Of a stretch of DNA of 64,000 bases, positions 16,286 to 23,953 are shown piece after piece. Made by a program: the position numbers and the translations under genes. The notes beneath the pieces are model-generated. The model made no database searches and was not told the origin of the DNA. It worked only from the letters and a program-made list of their open reading frames with translations. This DNA comes from Pannonibacter sp. SL95 (GTDB lineage: Bacteria; Pseudomonadota; Alphaproteobacteria; Rhizobiales; Stappiaceae), in the NCBI RefSeq assembly GCF_026672425.1, contig NZ_JAPPRC010000003.1, positions 445,001-509,000 of the forward strand, given 5' to 3'. Position 1 is the first letter of the stretch; every line of letters starts with the position of its first letter.

Positions 16286-17239
16286 TTACATCAGGCCCTT
16301 TTCCTTGTAGTAGCGCTCGGCGCCCGGATGCAGCGGAATCGGCATGCCGTTCTTGGCCTTTTCCAGGCTGATCGCCTTGGCGGCAGCGTGAGCAGCAACC
16401 ATGTCCGGCAGGTTTTCGAACAGCTGCTTGGTCATCTGGTAGGCGGTTTCTTCCGACACATCCTCGTGGGTCACAAGGAAGTTGATGACTGCCACGGAGG
16501 ACACGTCCGCGTCCTGACCCTGATAGGTCCCGGCCGGGATGGTGGCCGCGACGTAGGGCGCACCGAGGCTGGCAACGATATCGGCGGGCACGGCGACGAC
16601 GTTGATCGGAACGGACGTTGCAAGGTCCTTGATCGACGCAACGCCAAGGCCAGCGGACTGCAACGTGGCGTCCAGCTGGCGGTTCTTCATCAGCTCGACG
16701 GATTCTGCGAAGGGCAGATACTCGGTCTTGGCGAGGTCCGAGTACATCAGGCCGGCGGCCTGGAAGATCGCCCGGGCGTTCAGCTCGGTTCCGGACTTCG
16801 CTGCGCCGACGGACAGGGACTTGCCCTTGAGCTGGTCAAGCGTGGTGATGCCGCTGTCCTTGGACGCGACGATCTGGATGTAGTTGGGATAGACGGCGGC
16901 AATGCCGCGCAGCTTATCGAGCGGAGCCTTGAAGCCCGCATCGGCATTGCCTTCCCAGGCCAGCTTGACGCTGTCGCCGAGAGCGAAGGCCAGTTCGCCC
17001 TTGCCCTGCTGCAGCAGGTTGAGGTTTTCGACCGAAGCCTTGGTGGCCTGGACCTGCGGACGTGCGCCTTCGATCTTCTCGCCGTAGATCTTCGAGAGGG
17101 CGACACCCAGCGGATAATAGACACCAGAGGTGCCGCCCGTCAGGATGTTGATGAATTCTGCCTTGGCCGGCGCCATGGCACCGGTGAGTGCCGTGGCTGC
17201 AACGGCTGCAATGGCGAGCGTGCGCGACATGAAGCGCAT
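16286..17239 (-). CDS. TAXI-family TRAP transporter solute receptor
   Basis: 317 residues. The start is ATG at 17239 with GGGAGG 8 bases upstream; an earlier in-frame ATG at 17302 would add 21 unlikely residues. The signal peptide is MRFMSRTLAIAAVAATALTG, cleaved after AKA. The NMT1/TAXI periplasmic fold follows: FINILTGGTSGVYYPLGVAL, PQVQATKASVENLNLLQQGK, GKSLSVGAAKSGTELNAR and a C-terminal HPGAERYYKEKGL. It captures a substrate for the fused permease. TAXI ligands are often glutamate-like acids, but nothing here fixes it. Confidence 0.9.
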   Translation of the reverse strand: MRFMSRTLAIAAVAATALTGAMAPAKAEFINILTGGTSGVYYPLGVALSKIYGEKIEGARPQVQATKASVENLNLLQQGKGELAFALGDSVKLAWEGNADAGFKAPLDKLRGIAAVYPNYIQIVASKDSGITTLDQLKGKSLSVGAAKSGTELNARAIFQAAGLMYSDLAKTEYLPFAESVELMKNRQLDATLQSAGLGVASIKDLATSVPINVVAVPADIVASLGAPYVAATIPAGTYQGQDADVSSVAVINFLVTHEDVSEETAYQMTKQLFENLPDMVAAHAAAKAISLEKAKNGMPIPLHPGAERYYKEKGLM

Positions 17240-17674
17240 GGAATAGCCTCCCTGTTTCCTCAAGATCCGCGCCATTGGCGCGTCGTTTGGGATGCCGGGC
17301 AATCCTCGCCCGACTGTCCAGCCTGCAACGTGCGGCGGATTTGTGGTCCGGGCAACCGTGTTTCTACGCAGACCTTTGCGGCAGGTGCGAAGAGGCCAGA
17401 TGCGGGCAAGGCGCTACGCTTCACGCAATTGACACACAGACAGGAGCGATCTATCGTCTTTCTCTGTCCGGGAAAACCCGGATACCGGCACCGGCGCCGG
17501 ACGAAAACGCAGGCAAAAAGGCCTCCTCATGTCTCCTTTATCGGAGCCATGCGGAGGCCTTTTTGCGTTTCTGGGTCTGAAGAACCGGTGCCGGGGGCGA
17601 GGAAGTCGTGCCCGAACGAGCCCGGCTGACCTCGCCGCAATTTGGCTTGTGACGAACAGGAAGAGGGGAGTCGC
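17240..17674 (+). promoter_or_regulatory. 435-bp divergent intergenic region with structured leader
   Basis: No gene is seen. The right half looks like a structured leader of the NCS1 permease gene. A TCCGGGAAAACCCGGA tetraloop hairpin lies near 17468-17483, then a CCGGC/GCCGG-rich patch, then the strong hairpin listed separately at 17507-17573. I could not match it to a known riboswitch class; guanidine-type motifs were considered and are absent. The left part must hold the promoter of the TAXI receptor gene. Confidence 0.5.
17507..17573 (+). terminator. Long terminator-like hairpin in the leader of the NCS1 gene
   Basis: AAAAAGGCCTCC pairs with GGAGGCCTTTTT, extended by AACG/CGTT across a small bulge. 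The loop contains a nested CTCC/GGAG hairpin. The 12-bp uninterrupted stem ends in TTTTT, so it can terminate in either direction. It lies about 100 bp before the permease start. This position suits premature termination (antitermination control) of the downstream genes, and equally a boundary between divergent units. Confidence 0.65.
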
Positions 17675-18994
17675 ATGTCAAAACTGACGCAGAATGTGGA
17701 AGCCGTGGAAAGCGAAGTCGACCACGTGCTCGGAGCGGAATACGAACACACCGCAGTGCCCATGGCCGCGCGGCGCAGCATGTTCTCGGTCACCACGGTG
17801 TGGATCGGGTTTCCGATGATCATCACCGGGGCCATGACGGGTTCGTTGCTGGTGCTGGGCATGGGCTTTGCCAATGCGCTGACGGCGATGATCGTCGGTA
17901 ATCTCATCATGCTCGTCTATGTCGGGCTGCTCGGGCTGCTCGGGTCGAAGACCGGTTTCAATTTCGCGCTGCTGGCCAGCGTCGTCTTCGGCCGCAAGGG
18001 TTATGTGCTGGCCTCGGGTCTGCTGTCGACATTGCTGCTCGGGTGGTATGCCGTGCAGACCGGGATCACCGGCGCGCTGATCAGCACCGCCTATGAACTC
18101 AACTACGTGATGATGACGGTGCTGGCCGGCGTGCTCTACATCGGCATCACCTTTGTCGGCGTGCGCGGATTGCATGCCATCGGCCTCGTTTCGGTGCCGG
18201 CCTTCATCATTCTCGGCCTTTACGTGATGTTCGATGCGGCATCGACGACGAGCTGGGATGCGATCTACGCTTACGCTGGCAACAATGGCGTGGCGACCAT
18301 GTCGATGGGTGTCGGCCTGACGGTCGTGATCGCGCTCTTCATCGATGCGGGCACGGTGACGGCCGACTTCAACCGCTGGGCAGCCGACAGCAAGAGCTCG
18401 CTGGTCGCTACCTTCAGCGCCTTCCCCTTCGCCAACCTTGTGGCGATGCTGGTGGGCGGCGTGACGACGGCCGCGCTGGCCGTGCCGGATGCCAATCCGT
18501 TCGGGGCCGACAACATGTTCGGCTACATGAACGCCAAGCAGATTGGCTTCCTGAGCGTGCTGGCGTTCCTGTTCCTCTACTGCAACCTCGGTTCGGTCTG
18601 TGCCCACTGCCTCTACAATGCGGCGACCGGCTGGTCGCGCATCCTGTCGAGTCATATGCGCATCATGGCCGTGGTGCTTGGCATCATCGGCATCGTGGTC
18701 GCAGCCGGCAACGTCTGGGCCTTCTTCATCGAATGGCTGTCGCTGCTCGGCATTCTGGTGCCGCCGATCGGTGCCATCATCATCGTTGACCAGTATGTCC
18801 TGCGCCGCCCGGCGGTGATCGACCAGGATTGGCGCGGTCAGGCGTTCCTCGCCTGGATCATCGGCTCGCTGGTCGCCTTCGTTGTTGAGTTCTACGCGCC
18901 GTATCTGTCGACCGCGATCTGCGCCGGTCTTGCCGGCGGCATCGCCTATGCTGTGATCGGCCAGGCACGCGCCGCGCAAAAAGCGTCGGCCTGA
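17675..18994 (+). CDS. NCS1-family permease (cytosine/purine permease-like)
   Basis: A 439-residue inner-membrane transporter with about 12 membrane segments. It belongs to the NCS1 (CodB-like) family, shown by a polar N-terminus ending in EHTAVPMAARRSMFSVTTVW, then GFPMIITGAMTGSLLVLGM and LLGWYAVQTGITGALISTAY. NCS1 carriers import nucleobases, hydantoins or related nitrogen compounds with H+ or Na+. ATG at 17675 has AGGGGAG upstream. It is followed by an alpha/beta hydrolase gene and lies next to the amide-utilisation genes, hinting at a nitrogen-containing substrate. The ligand is not determinable. Confidence 0.87.
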   Translation: MSKLTQNVEAVESEVDHVLGAEYEHTAVPMAARRSMFSVTTVWIGFPMIITGAMTGSLLVLGMGFANALTAMIVGNLIMLVYVGLLGLLGSKTGFNFALLASVVFGRKGYVLASGLLSTLLLGWYAVQTGITGALISTAYELNYVMMTVLAGVLYIGITFVGVRGLHAIGLVSVPAFIILGLYVMFDAASTTSWDAIYAYAGNNGVATMSMGVGLTVVIALFIDAGTVTADFNRWAADSKSSLVATFSAFPFANLVAMLVGGVTTAALAVPDANPFGADNMFGYMNAKQIGFLSVLAFLFLYCNLGSVCAHCLYNAATGWSRILSSHMRIMAVVLGIIGIVVAAGNVWAFFIEWLSLLGILVPPIGAIIIVDQYVLRRPAVIDQDWRGQAFLAWIIGSLVAFVVEFYAPYLSTAICAGLAGGIAYAVIGQARAAQKASA

Positions 18995-19069
18995 CAATGC
19001 TGCAGCCGGGGGTGCCGACGCGGCGCTCCCGGCGGCCATATCAAGAAAGACCAAAGGGGACTGAGTTTC

Positions 19070-20092
19070 ATGAGCGTCGATTACAAGCTGTACGATCTGG
19101 GAGATTTCCGCCTGCAGCGGGGGGCGACCTTGCGGGGCGCCAAGCTCGCCTACAAGACCTTCGGCACGCTGTCGCCGGCCAAGGACAATGCCATCGTCTA
19201 TCCGACCTGGTATTCGGGCCAGCATCCCGACAACGAATGGCTCATCGGCAAGGGCATGGCGCTCGATCCGGACAAGTATTTCATCATCATTCCCAACATG
19301 CTGGGCAACGGCCTGTCATCCTCGCCAAGCAACACGCCGGAACCCTACAACGCATCCCGGTTTCCGCAGATCACCGCCTATGACAACGTGCGCGCCCAGC
19401 ACCAGCTGGTGACCGAGCATTTCGGCATAACCAGGCTGCCGCTGGTGACCGGCTGGTCGATGGGTGCGCTGCAGACCTTCCACTGGGGCGCGATGTACCC
19501 CGACATGGTGGAGCGGATCGCGCCGTTCTGTGGCTCGGCCAAGTGCTCCCGGCACAATTTCGTGTTCCTGGAAGGCGTGAAGGCAGCACTCACCGCAGAT
19601 TCGGCCTTCAACAACGGCTGGTACGGCGACAAGAAACCGGAGAAGGGCCTGCGCGCCATGGCGCGCGTCTATGCCGGCTGGGGCTTCTCGCAGGCTTTCT
19701 ATCGCCAGGAACTTGATCTGAAGGCGCTGGGCTATTCCTCGCTGGAAGACTTTCTCGTTGCCTTCTGGGAAGGGTTCTTCCTGCCCAAGGACGCCAACAA
19801 CCTGCTCACCATGCTGTGGACCTGGCAGAATGGCGATATCAGCGACAACGAGCTCTACAACGGCGATTTCCGCAAGGCGCTCGGGGCCATCAAGGCCAAG
19901 GCCTATGTCATGCCCGGCCGCACCGACCTCTACTTCCCGCCGGAAGACAGCGAGTTCGAGGTGGCGCATATGCCCAATGCCAAGCTGATCGTGTTTGAAT
20001 CCGTCTGGGGGCATTTCGCCGGCGGGCCCGGAACCAGCCCGGTCGATGTAAAGTTCCTTGACGAAAAGCTGAAAGAGCTGCTCAATTCATGA
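19070..20092 (+). CDS. Alpha/beta hydrolase, homoserine acetyltransferase (MetX)-like
   Basis: A 340-residue cytoplasmic alpha/beta hydrolase. The nucleophile elbow is GWSMGALQ (Ser about residue 129), a likely Asp lies in PGRTDLYFPPEDSEFE and the His in SVWGHFAGGPG. Together these form a Ser-Asp-His triad in the order and spacing of the MetX-like family. Early motifs LRGAKLAYKTFGTL and NMLGNGLSSSPSNTP also fit. Such proteins next to transporters are usually hydrolases or acyltransferases of unknown substrate rather than true MetX. It follows the NCS1 gene by 75 bp in the same direction, so a joint uptake-and-hydrolysis role is plausible. Confidence 0.82.
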   Translation: MSVDYKLYDLGDFRLQRGATLRGAKLAYKTFGTLSPAKDNAIVYPTWYSGQHPDNEWLIGKGMALDPDKYFIIIPNMLGNGLSSSPSNTPEPYNASRFPQITAYDNVRAQHQLVTEHFGITRLPLVTGWSMGALQTFHWGAMYPDMVERIAPFCGSAKCSRHNFVFLEGVKAALTADSAFNNGWYGDKKPEKGLRAMARVYAGWGFSQAFYRQELDLKALGYSSLEDFLVAFWEGFFLPKDANNLLTMLWTWQNGDISDNELYNGDFRKALGAIKAKAYVMPGRTDLYFPPEDSEFEVAHMPNAKLIVFESVWGHFAGGPGTSPVDVKFLDEKLKELLNS

Positions 20093-20465
20093 GCATGTTA
20101 ACGAATTGGCGGGTGAAGCTGGTTTACCCGCCGGTTTGCGGCAGCTGGAATAAAAAAGAACCCGAAAAACGGGTGCCCAACAAAGGGCGTTGAGGGGAAT
20201 AGAGTGCGCGTAATGTCTCAGACATCGCTGATCTGGCGGTCCTGATCCGCCATTGACGCCTGCGCAAGGTCGCATGCTGGCAGGACTTGTTCTGTTGGTT
20301 CAGCGTCTTTCGTTCCGGCTGTCATCCTGTCGAGGGGTCGGGTGGTGTGACGACGAAACTGGCTTTGCAATGGCCAGTCTGTCGCTGGGCGTTGGCCAGA
20401 TGCGGCAGCGCAAGGCTTGGATGACTTGGCGAAGCAAGGCAGGACCAGCAGACGAGGGGATCGAG
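20093..20465 (+). promoter_or_regulatory. Intergenic region upstream of amiC
   Basis: 373 bp without a supported gene. It contains GGCGGGT/ACCCGCC (20108-20132), a 7-bp hairpin just after the hydrolase gene. It also contains ACCCG-AAAAA-CGGGT (20160-20174), which on the minus strand is followed by TCTTTTTTATT and so resembles an intrinsic terminator reading leftward. The rest presumably carries the amiC promoter, which I cannot locate with confidence. Confidence 0.45.
20152..20174 (-). terminator. Minus-strand intrinsic-terminator-like hairpin
   Basis: Read on the minus strand: ACCCG, TTTTT loop, CGGGT, then TCTTTTTTATT. The stem is only 5 bp but the U-run is good. No minus-strand gene is present to its right, so it would stop only antisense transcription. 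Confidence 0.4.
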
Positions 20466-21608
20466 GTGAGAGGATCTGAACAGACGTCCGCCCCATGGCG
20501 CGTCGGGGTGTTGTTTTCCCAGAGCGGTTTCATGGCCGTCATCGAGGAAACGCAGCTGCGCGGCACGCTGACGGCCATCGACGAAATCAACGCAGCCGGC
20601 GGCATCAATGGCCGTCCGATCGAACCGGTGATCTATGACCCGGGCTCCGAAGCCCGCGCCTTTGGCCGTTGCGCCAAGAAGCTGATGATCGAGGACGGCG
20701 TCACCACCATGTTCGGGTGCTATACGTCCTCCAGCCGCCGGGCCGTGCTTCCGGTGGTCGAGCGGCTGAACGGCCTCTTGTGGTATCCGACGCTTTACGA
20801 GGGCTTCGAGTTCTCGCCGAACGTGATCTACACGGGCGCTGCGCCCAACCAGAACAGTGTCGAGCTGTGCCGCCTGCTGATGGAAATGTATGGCCGGCGC
20901 TTCTTCTTTATTGGCTCGGATTACGTCTATCCGCGCGAGAGCAACCGGATCATGCGCGAGCTGGTGGCCAACAGCGGCGGCGAAGTGGTTGGTGAGCGCT
21001 ATGTGCGCCTGTCTGCGGACCGGTCAGAGTTCCAGCCGCTGCTGCGCGAGGTGAAGGCCGCCCAGCCGGACGTCATCTTCTCGACCGTCGTCGGCGACAG
21101 CACGATTTTCCTGTATCAGACGTACCATGACATGGGCTTTGATCCGAAGGTCATGCCCATCGCCAGCCTGACCACGACGGAAGCGGAGATCCAGGCCATG
21201 GGCTTCGACGTCGGTGAAGGGCATATCACCGCGGCCCCCTATTTCCAGGGCATCGATGGCGCCAGGAACTCCTCCTTCGTGCAGCTCTACAAGAAGCGCT
21301 ATGGCGAGGACCAGTCGACCAACATGTGTCTGGAGGCGGCCTATTTTCAGGTGCACGTCTTCGCCAAGACGCTGGCCGAGACCAATTCGCTGGACACGGA
21401 GGTCCTGCGCAACACCGTGATGGGCTCGGAATATGATGCCCCGCAGGGCAACATTTCCGTCAATCCTGTCTGTGGTCACACGGATCTGTGGACCCGGATC
21501 GGCAAGGCGAACCGGCAGGGCCAGTTTGATCTTGTCTACGAATCTCCAACCCGGGTGAAGGCTGATCCCTACCTGATCGGCTACGCGCGGAACCTTGCCT
21601 ATGCCTGA
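20466..21608 (+). CDS. amiC: AmiC: amide-sensing negative regulator of the amidase system
   Basis: 380 residues, close to the 385 of Pseudomonas AmiC. It has the fold of a periplasmic branched-chain/amide-binding protein (Peripla_BP_6) but no signal peptide, as expected for the cytoplasmic sensor. Motifs are WRVGVLFSQSGFMAVIEETQ, AINEINAAGGINGRP-like TAIDEINAAGGINGRPIEP, TMFGCYTSSSRRAVLPVVE and NGLLWYPTLYEGFE. In Pseudomonas AmiC sequesters AmiR until a short-chain amide binds. GTG at 20466 is chosen because of GAGGGG 8 bases upstream; the farther in-frame starts lack a binding site. It is directly followed by amiR. It is a clear paralogue of the exported binding protein at 22597. Confidence 0.9.
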   Translation: MRGSEQTSAPWRVGVLFSQSGFMAVIEETQLRGTLTAIDEINAAGGINGRPIEPVIYDPGSEARAFGRCAKKLMIEDGVTTMFGCYTSSSRRAVLPVVERLNGLLWYPTLYEGFEFSPNVIYTGAAPNQNSVELCRLLMEMYGRRFFFIGSDYVYPRESNRIMRELVANSGGEVVGERYVRLSADRSEFQPLLREVKAAQPDVIFSTVVGDSTIFLYQTYHDMGFDPKVMPIASLTTTEAEIQAMGFDVGEGHITAAPYFQGIDGARNSSFVQLYKKRYGEDQSTNMCLEAAYFQVHVFAKTLAETNSLDTEVLRNTVMGSEYDAPQGNISVNPVCGHTDLWTRIGKANRQGQFDLVYESPTRVKADPYLIGYARNLAYA

Positions 21609-21626
21609 ACCGGAAGAGCGGATCTG

Positions 21627-22340
21627 ATGAGCATGAGACCGAGCAATGGTTTTGACAGGGGACCGAGCCTGACAGACGGGGACGGACGCGGACGCCGCAG
21701 CCTGCTGTCGCTTTCCTCGCGGGTTGCGGCTCCGGTGCCCCAGGGGCGTCCGGTCGCCCGTCCCGGACAGACGACCTTTCCCTTTGCCGATGTCAGCATC
21801 GGCGTCATCACGGAGCGGACCGGTGAGGGCGATGCCCTGATCCGCGAATTGCAGAAGCTGCGGGCCCGGCCGCAACATGTCTGGCCGGTTCCGGCGACCT
21901 TGCCGACCGGATACGACATGCTGCTGTGCGATCTGGTCGAGGATCTGCCGACCCGTGTGCCCTGGTTGCCGGGAGAACCCGAGTCTGCGCTCGTGGCTCT
22001 CCTGCCAAAGAATGCGCCGTTCCGTCCGGACCTGCTGCGTGACACAGCGGCCCATGGTGTTCTGGTCCTGCCGGTCGATCCCCTGACCCTGCAATGTACG
22101 CTGGCTCTGGCGCGCGATCATTTCCGCTACGAACAGCGGCTGCGCGGACGGATCGACAAGCTGGACGAGAACCTGCGGAACATGCGCAGCGTCGAAAGGG
22201 CCAAATCCATCATCATGCATCGCAAAGGCATGAGTGAAGAGGATGCCTATCAGTTCCTGCGTCGTCAGGCGATGTCAAAACGTGTTTCCATTGGCGCAAT
22301 CGCCAATGCAATTGTTGACTCGCAGGAATTGCTTGGCTAA
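21627..22340 (+). CDS. amiR: AmiR: ANTAR-domain transcription antiterminator
   Basis: 237 residues. A variable N-terminal arm (about 45 residues, Arg/Ser-rich) precedes a pseudo-receiver domain (about residues 50-150; VSIGVITERTGEGDALIREL, GYDMLLCDLVED) without a clear phosphoacceptor pocket. A coiled-coil linker and a C-terminal ANTAR RNA-binding domain follow (about residues 170-232; ERAKSIIMHRKGMSEEDAYQ, then RRQAMSKRVSI). ANTAR proteins bind paired hairpins in leader RNAs and prevent termination. The gene follows amiC by 18 bp. A leader with two hairpins and a terminator comes immediately after it, before the transporter-amidase genes, and is its likely target. Confidence 0.92.
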   Translation: MSMRPSNGFDRGPSLTDGDGRGRRSLLSLSSRVAAPVPQGRPVARPGQTTFPFADVSIGVITERTGEGDALIRELQKLRARPQHVWPVPATLPTGYDMLLCDLVEDLPTRVPWLPGEPESALVALLPKNAPFRPDLLRDTAAHGVLVLPVDPLTLQCTLALARDHFRYEQRLRGRIDKLDENLRNMRSVERAKSIIMHRKGMSEEDAYQFLRRQAMSKRVSIGAIANAIVDSQELLG

Positions 22341-22348
22341 CATTTAAT

Positions 22349-22448
22349 CGAGCGTAAGAAACGCTCGGCGGATGGCAACGAGGCCGTCCCGAAATGCAGG
22401 CATCAGTGCCCCGCAATTGATCCTAAGGGTCGGTTTGCGGGGTTTTTT
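22349..22448 (+). promoter_or_regulatory. Putative AmiR/ANTAR antitermination leader with terminator
   Basis: Hairpin 1 is CGAGCGT-AAGAA-ACGCTCG (22349-22367). Hairpin 2 is GATC-CTAAG-GGTC (22419-22431), nested within a terminator whose stem is CCCCGCAA (22409-22416) with TTGCGGGG (22435-22442), followed by TTTTTT. Both small hairpins present the tetramer TAAG at or next to the loop. Hairpin 2 overlaps the terminator, so binding of an ANTAR protein could hold the terminator open. Strict ANTAR hexaloops have A at position 1 and G at position 4, and the match here is imperfect. Confidence 0.65.
22409..22448 (+). terminator. Intrinsic terminator between amiR and the amide importer
   Basis: An 8-bp stem CCCCGCAA/TTGCGGGG with an 18-base structured loop and a six-T run followed by ATTTT. 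It lies 149 bp before the binding-protein start and within one presumed transcript, so regulated read-through is expected. Confidence 0.82.
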
Positions 22449-22596
22449 ATTTTGACGAACCTGTGTCGTCAGAACTCGGTCCTGCATGTCCGCGGCGTTG
22501 TCCGCCCACAAAAAAGCGATGGCAAGGGAGCCTCGACGCCGTCCGCCTGCAAGGCGGTCAGCGCGGGGCTTTTCGCATTTCCGACCGGAGGGTTGC

Positions 22597-23844
22597 ATGA
22601 CCATGAAAAGACGCAGTTTCCTGAAAGGCATTGCCGCCACCGGCGCCTTTGCCGCAACCGGGTTCCCACACATCTGGAACAAGAACATGTCGCTGGCGCG
22701 CGCCGCCAATGGCGAGATCAAGGTGGGTGTCCTGTTCTCGCTGACCGGTACGACGGGCATCATCGAGGAGTCGCTCAACAAGGCGACGCTGCTGGCGATC
22801 GAGGAGATCAACGCCGCTGGTGGCATCAACGGAATGAAGATCGTGCCGATCGTCGAGGATCCGGCGTCCGATCCGGCCACCTTTGCCGAAAAGGCCCGCA
22901 AGCTTGTCGTTGGCGACAAGTGCGTGTCGGTGTTCGGCTCCTACACCTCGGCCAGCCGCAAGGCCGTGCTCCCGGTGTTCGAGAAGCGCGACAATCTCTA
23001 CTGGTATCCGACCCTCTACGAGGGCCGCGAATGCTCGAAGAACGTGATCTACACCGGTGCCGTACCGAACCAGCAGCAGGATGAGTTCATCCCCTGGCTG
23101 GTGCAGAAATTCGGCAAGAAGTTCTACCTGATCGGCTCGAACTACATCTATCCGAAGGAAGAGAACAACTACTGCAAGAAGCTGCTCGAGAAACTCGGCG
23201 GTGAGGTGGTGAACGAGGAATACGTGCCGCTCGGCCATTCCGAGTTCTCTTCGGTCATCAACAAGATCCAGAGCACGCAGCCGAACGTCATCTTCTCGAC
23301 CGTTGTCGGCGATTCCGTCGTGGCGCTGCACCGCCAGTACCGCGCGGCCGGTCTCGATCCGGAAAAGATGCCGATGGCCAGCCTTACGACGTCGGAAAAC
23401 GAAGTCGCAGCCATGGGCGGTGAAGCGGCAGCCGGGCATTTCACCTCCGCGCCCTACTTCATGGTGCACCAGTCGCCGGAGAACGAGAAGTTCGTGGCTG
23501 CCTACAAGCGCCGCTGGGGCGACGACAAGGTCACCCATTTCGTGTCCGAGCCGTCCTACTTCCAGGTCTACCTGTTCAAGCAGGCTGTCGAGAAGCTGGC
23601 TGGCAGCGAGATCGACCCGCCCACCATCCGTGAAGCGGTCAAGGGCCAGGAGCTGATCGCTCCGCAAGGCCGCATCCGCATCGAGCCGGAAAACCTGCAC
23701 ACCTTCCTCTGGCCAAAGATCGCCATGGCGAAGTCAAACGGCCAGTTCGAGGTGCTGGAGAGCTTCCCCGAATGGATCGCGCCGAACCCGTACGCTGCCT
23801 ATCCCGGCCAAGCGTGCACGGCGGATGGCCTGAAGGAAAGCTGA
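22597..23844 (+). CDS. Urea/short-chain amide ABC transporter, binding protein (UrtA/FmdD-like)
   Basis: 415 residues with a twin-arginine signal (MTMKRRSFLKGIAATGAFAA), so it is probably exported folded. The mature part is a Peripla_BP_6-type receptor of the UrtA/FmdD class: IKVGVLFSLTGTTGIIEESL, EINAAGGINGMKIVPIVEDP, SVFGSYTSASRKAVLPVFEK and LYWYPTLYEGRECSKN. The start is ATG at 22597, preceded by GGAGGG. The adjacent AmiC/AmiR/AmiE set makes short-chain amides (formamide, acetamide) or urea the likely ligands; which one is inference. The similarity to AmiC shows sensor and receptor share ancestry. Confidence 0.9.
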   Translation: MTMKRRSFLKGIAATGAFAATGFPHIWNKNMSLARAANGEIKVGVLFSLTGTTGIIEESLNKATLLAIEEINAAGGINGMKIVPIVEDPASDPATFAEKARKLVVGDKCVSVFGSYTSASRKAVLPVFEKRDNLYWYPTLYEGRECSKNVIYTGAVPNQQQDEFIPWLVQKFGKKFYLIGSNYIYPKEENNYCKKLLEKLGGEVVNEEYVPLGHSEFSSVINKIQSTQPNVIFSTVVGDSVVALHRQYRAAGLDPEKMPMASLTTSENEVAAMGGEAAAGHFTSAPYFMVHQSPENEKFVAAYKRRWGDDKVTHFVSEPSYFQVYLFKQAVEKLAGSEIDPPTIREAVKGQELIAPQGRIRIEPENLHTFLWPKIAMAKSNGQFEVLESFPEWIAPNPYAAYPGQACTADGLKES

Positions 23845-23879
23845 GCGAACGTTCTCCTGCAAAAGACAAGCCCCTGTTT

Positions 23880-23903
23880 CCCCGGCGCTCTCCAGCGCCG
23901 GGG
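23880..23903 (+). terminator. Strong hairpin after the binding-protein gene
   Basis: CCCCGGCGCT, loop CTCC, AGCGCCGGGG: a perfect 10-bp stem 36 bp after the stop codon. No U-run follows, so it more likely protects the 5' receptor mRNA from 3' decay, or gives partial termination, than ends the transcript. Confidence 0.65.
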
Positions 23904-23953
23904 TCTGCGGCGGGGCTTTCGAGAGGCAATGCGGCTGGCGAGGGAGCACGCCC

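Noticed and set aside
17380-17573. Guanidine or purine riboswitch ahead of the NCS1 permease
   Set aside because: The region is structured, but I could not find the conserved bases of guanidine-I, -II, -III or purine aptamers.
19070-20092. Homoserine O-acetyltransferase for methionine synthesis
   Set aside because: The fold and triad fit the MetX-like family, but there are no methionine genes nearby and the gene follows a permease; only a family-level call is justified.
22409-22448. Simple end-of-operon terminator for amiC-amiR
   Set aside because: Its overlap with a TAAG hairpin, the downstream same-strand amide genes and the ANTAR protein upstream make a regulated terminator more likely. 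A constitutive terminator cannot be excluded.
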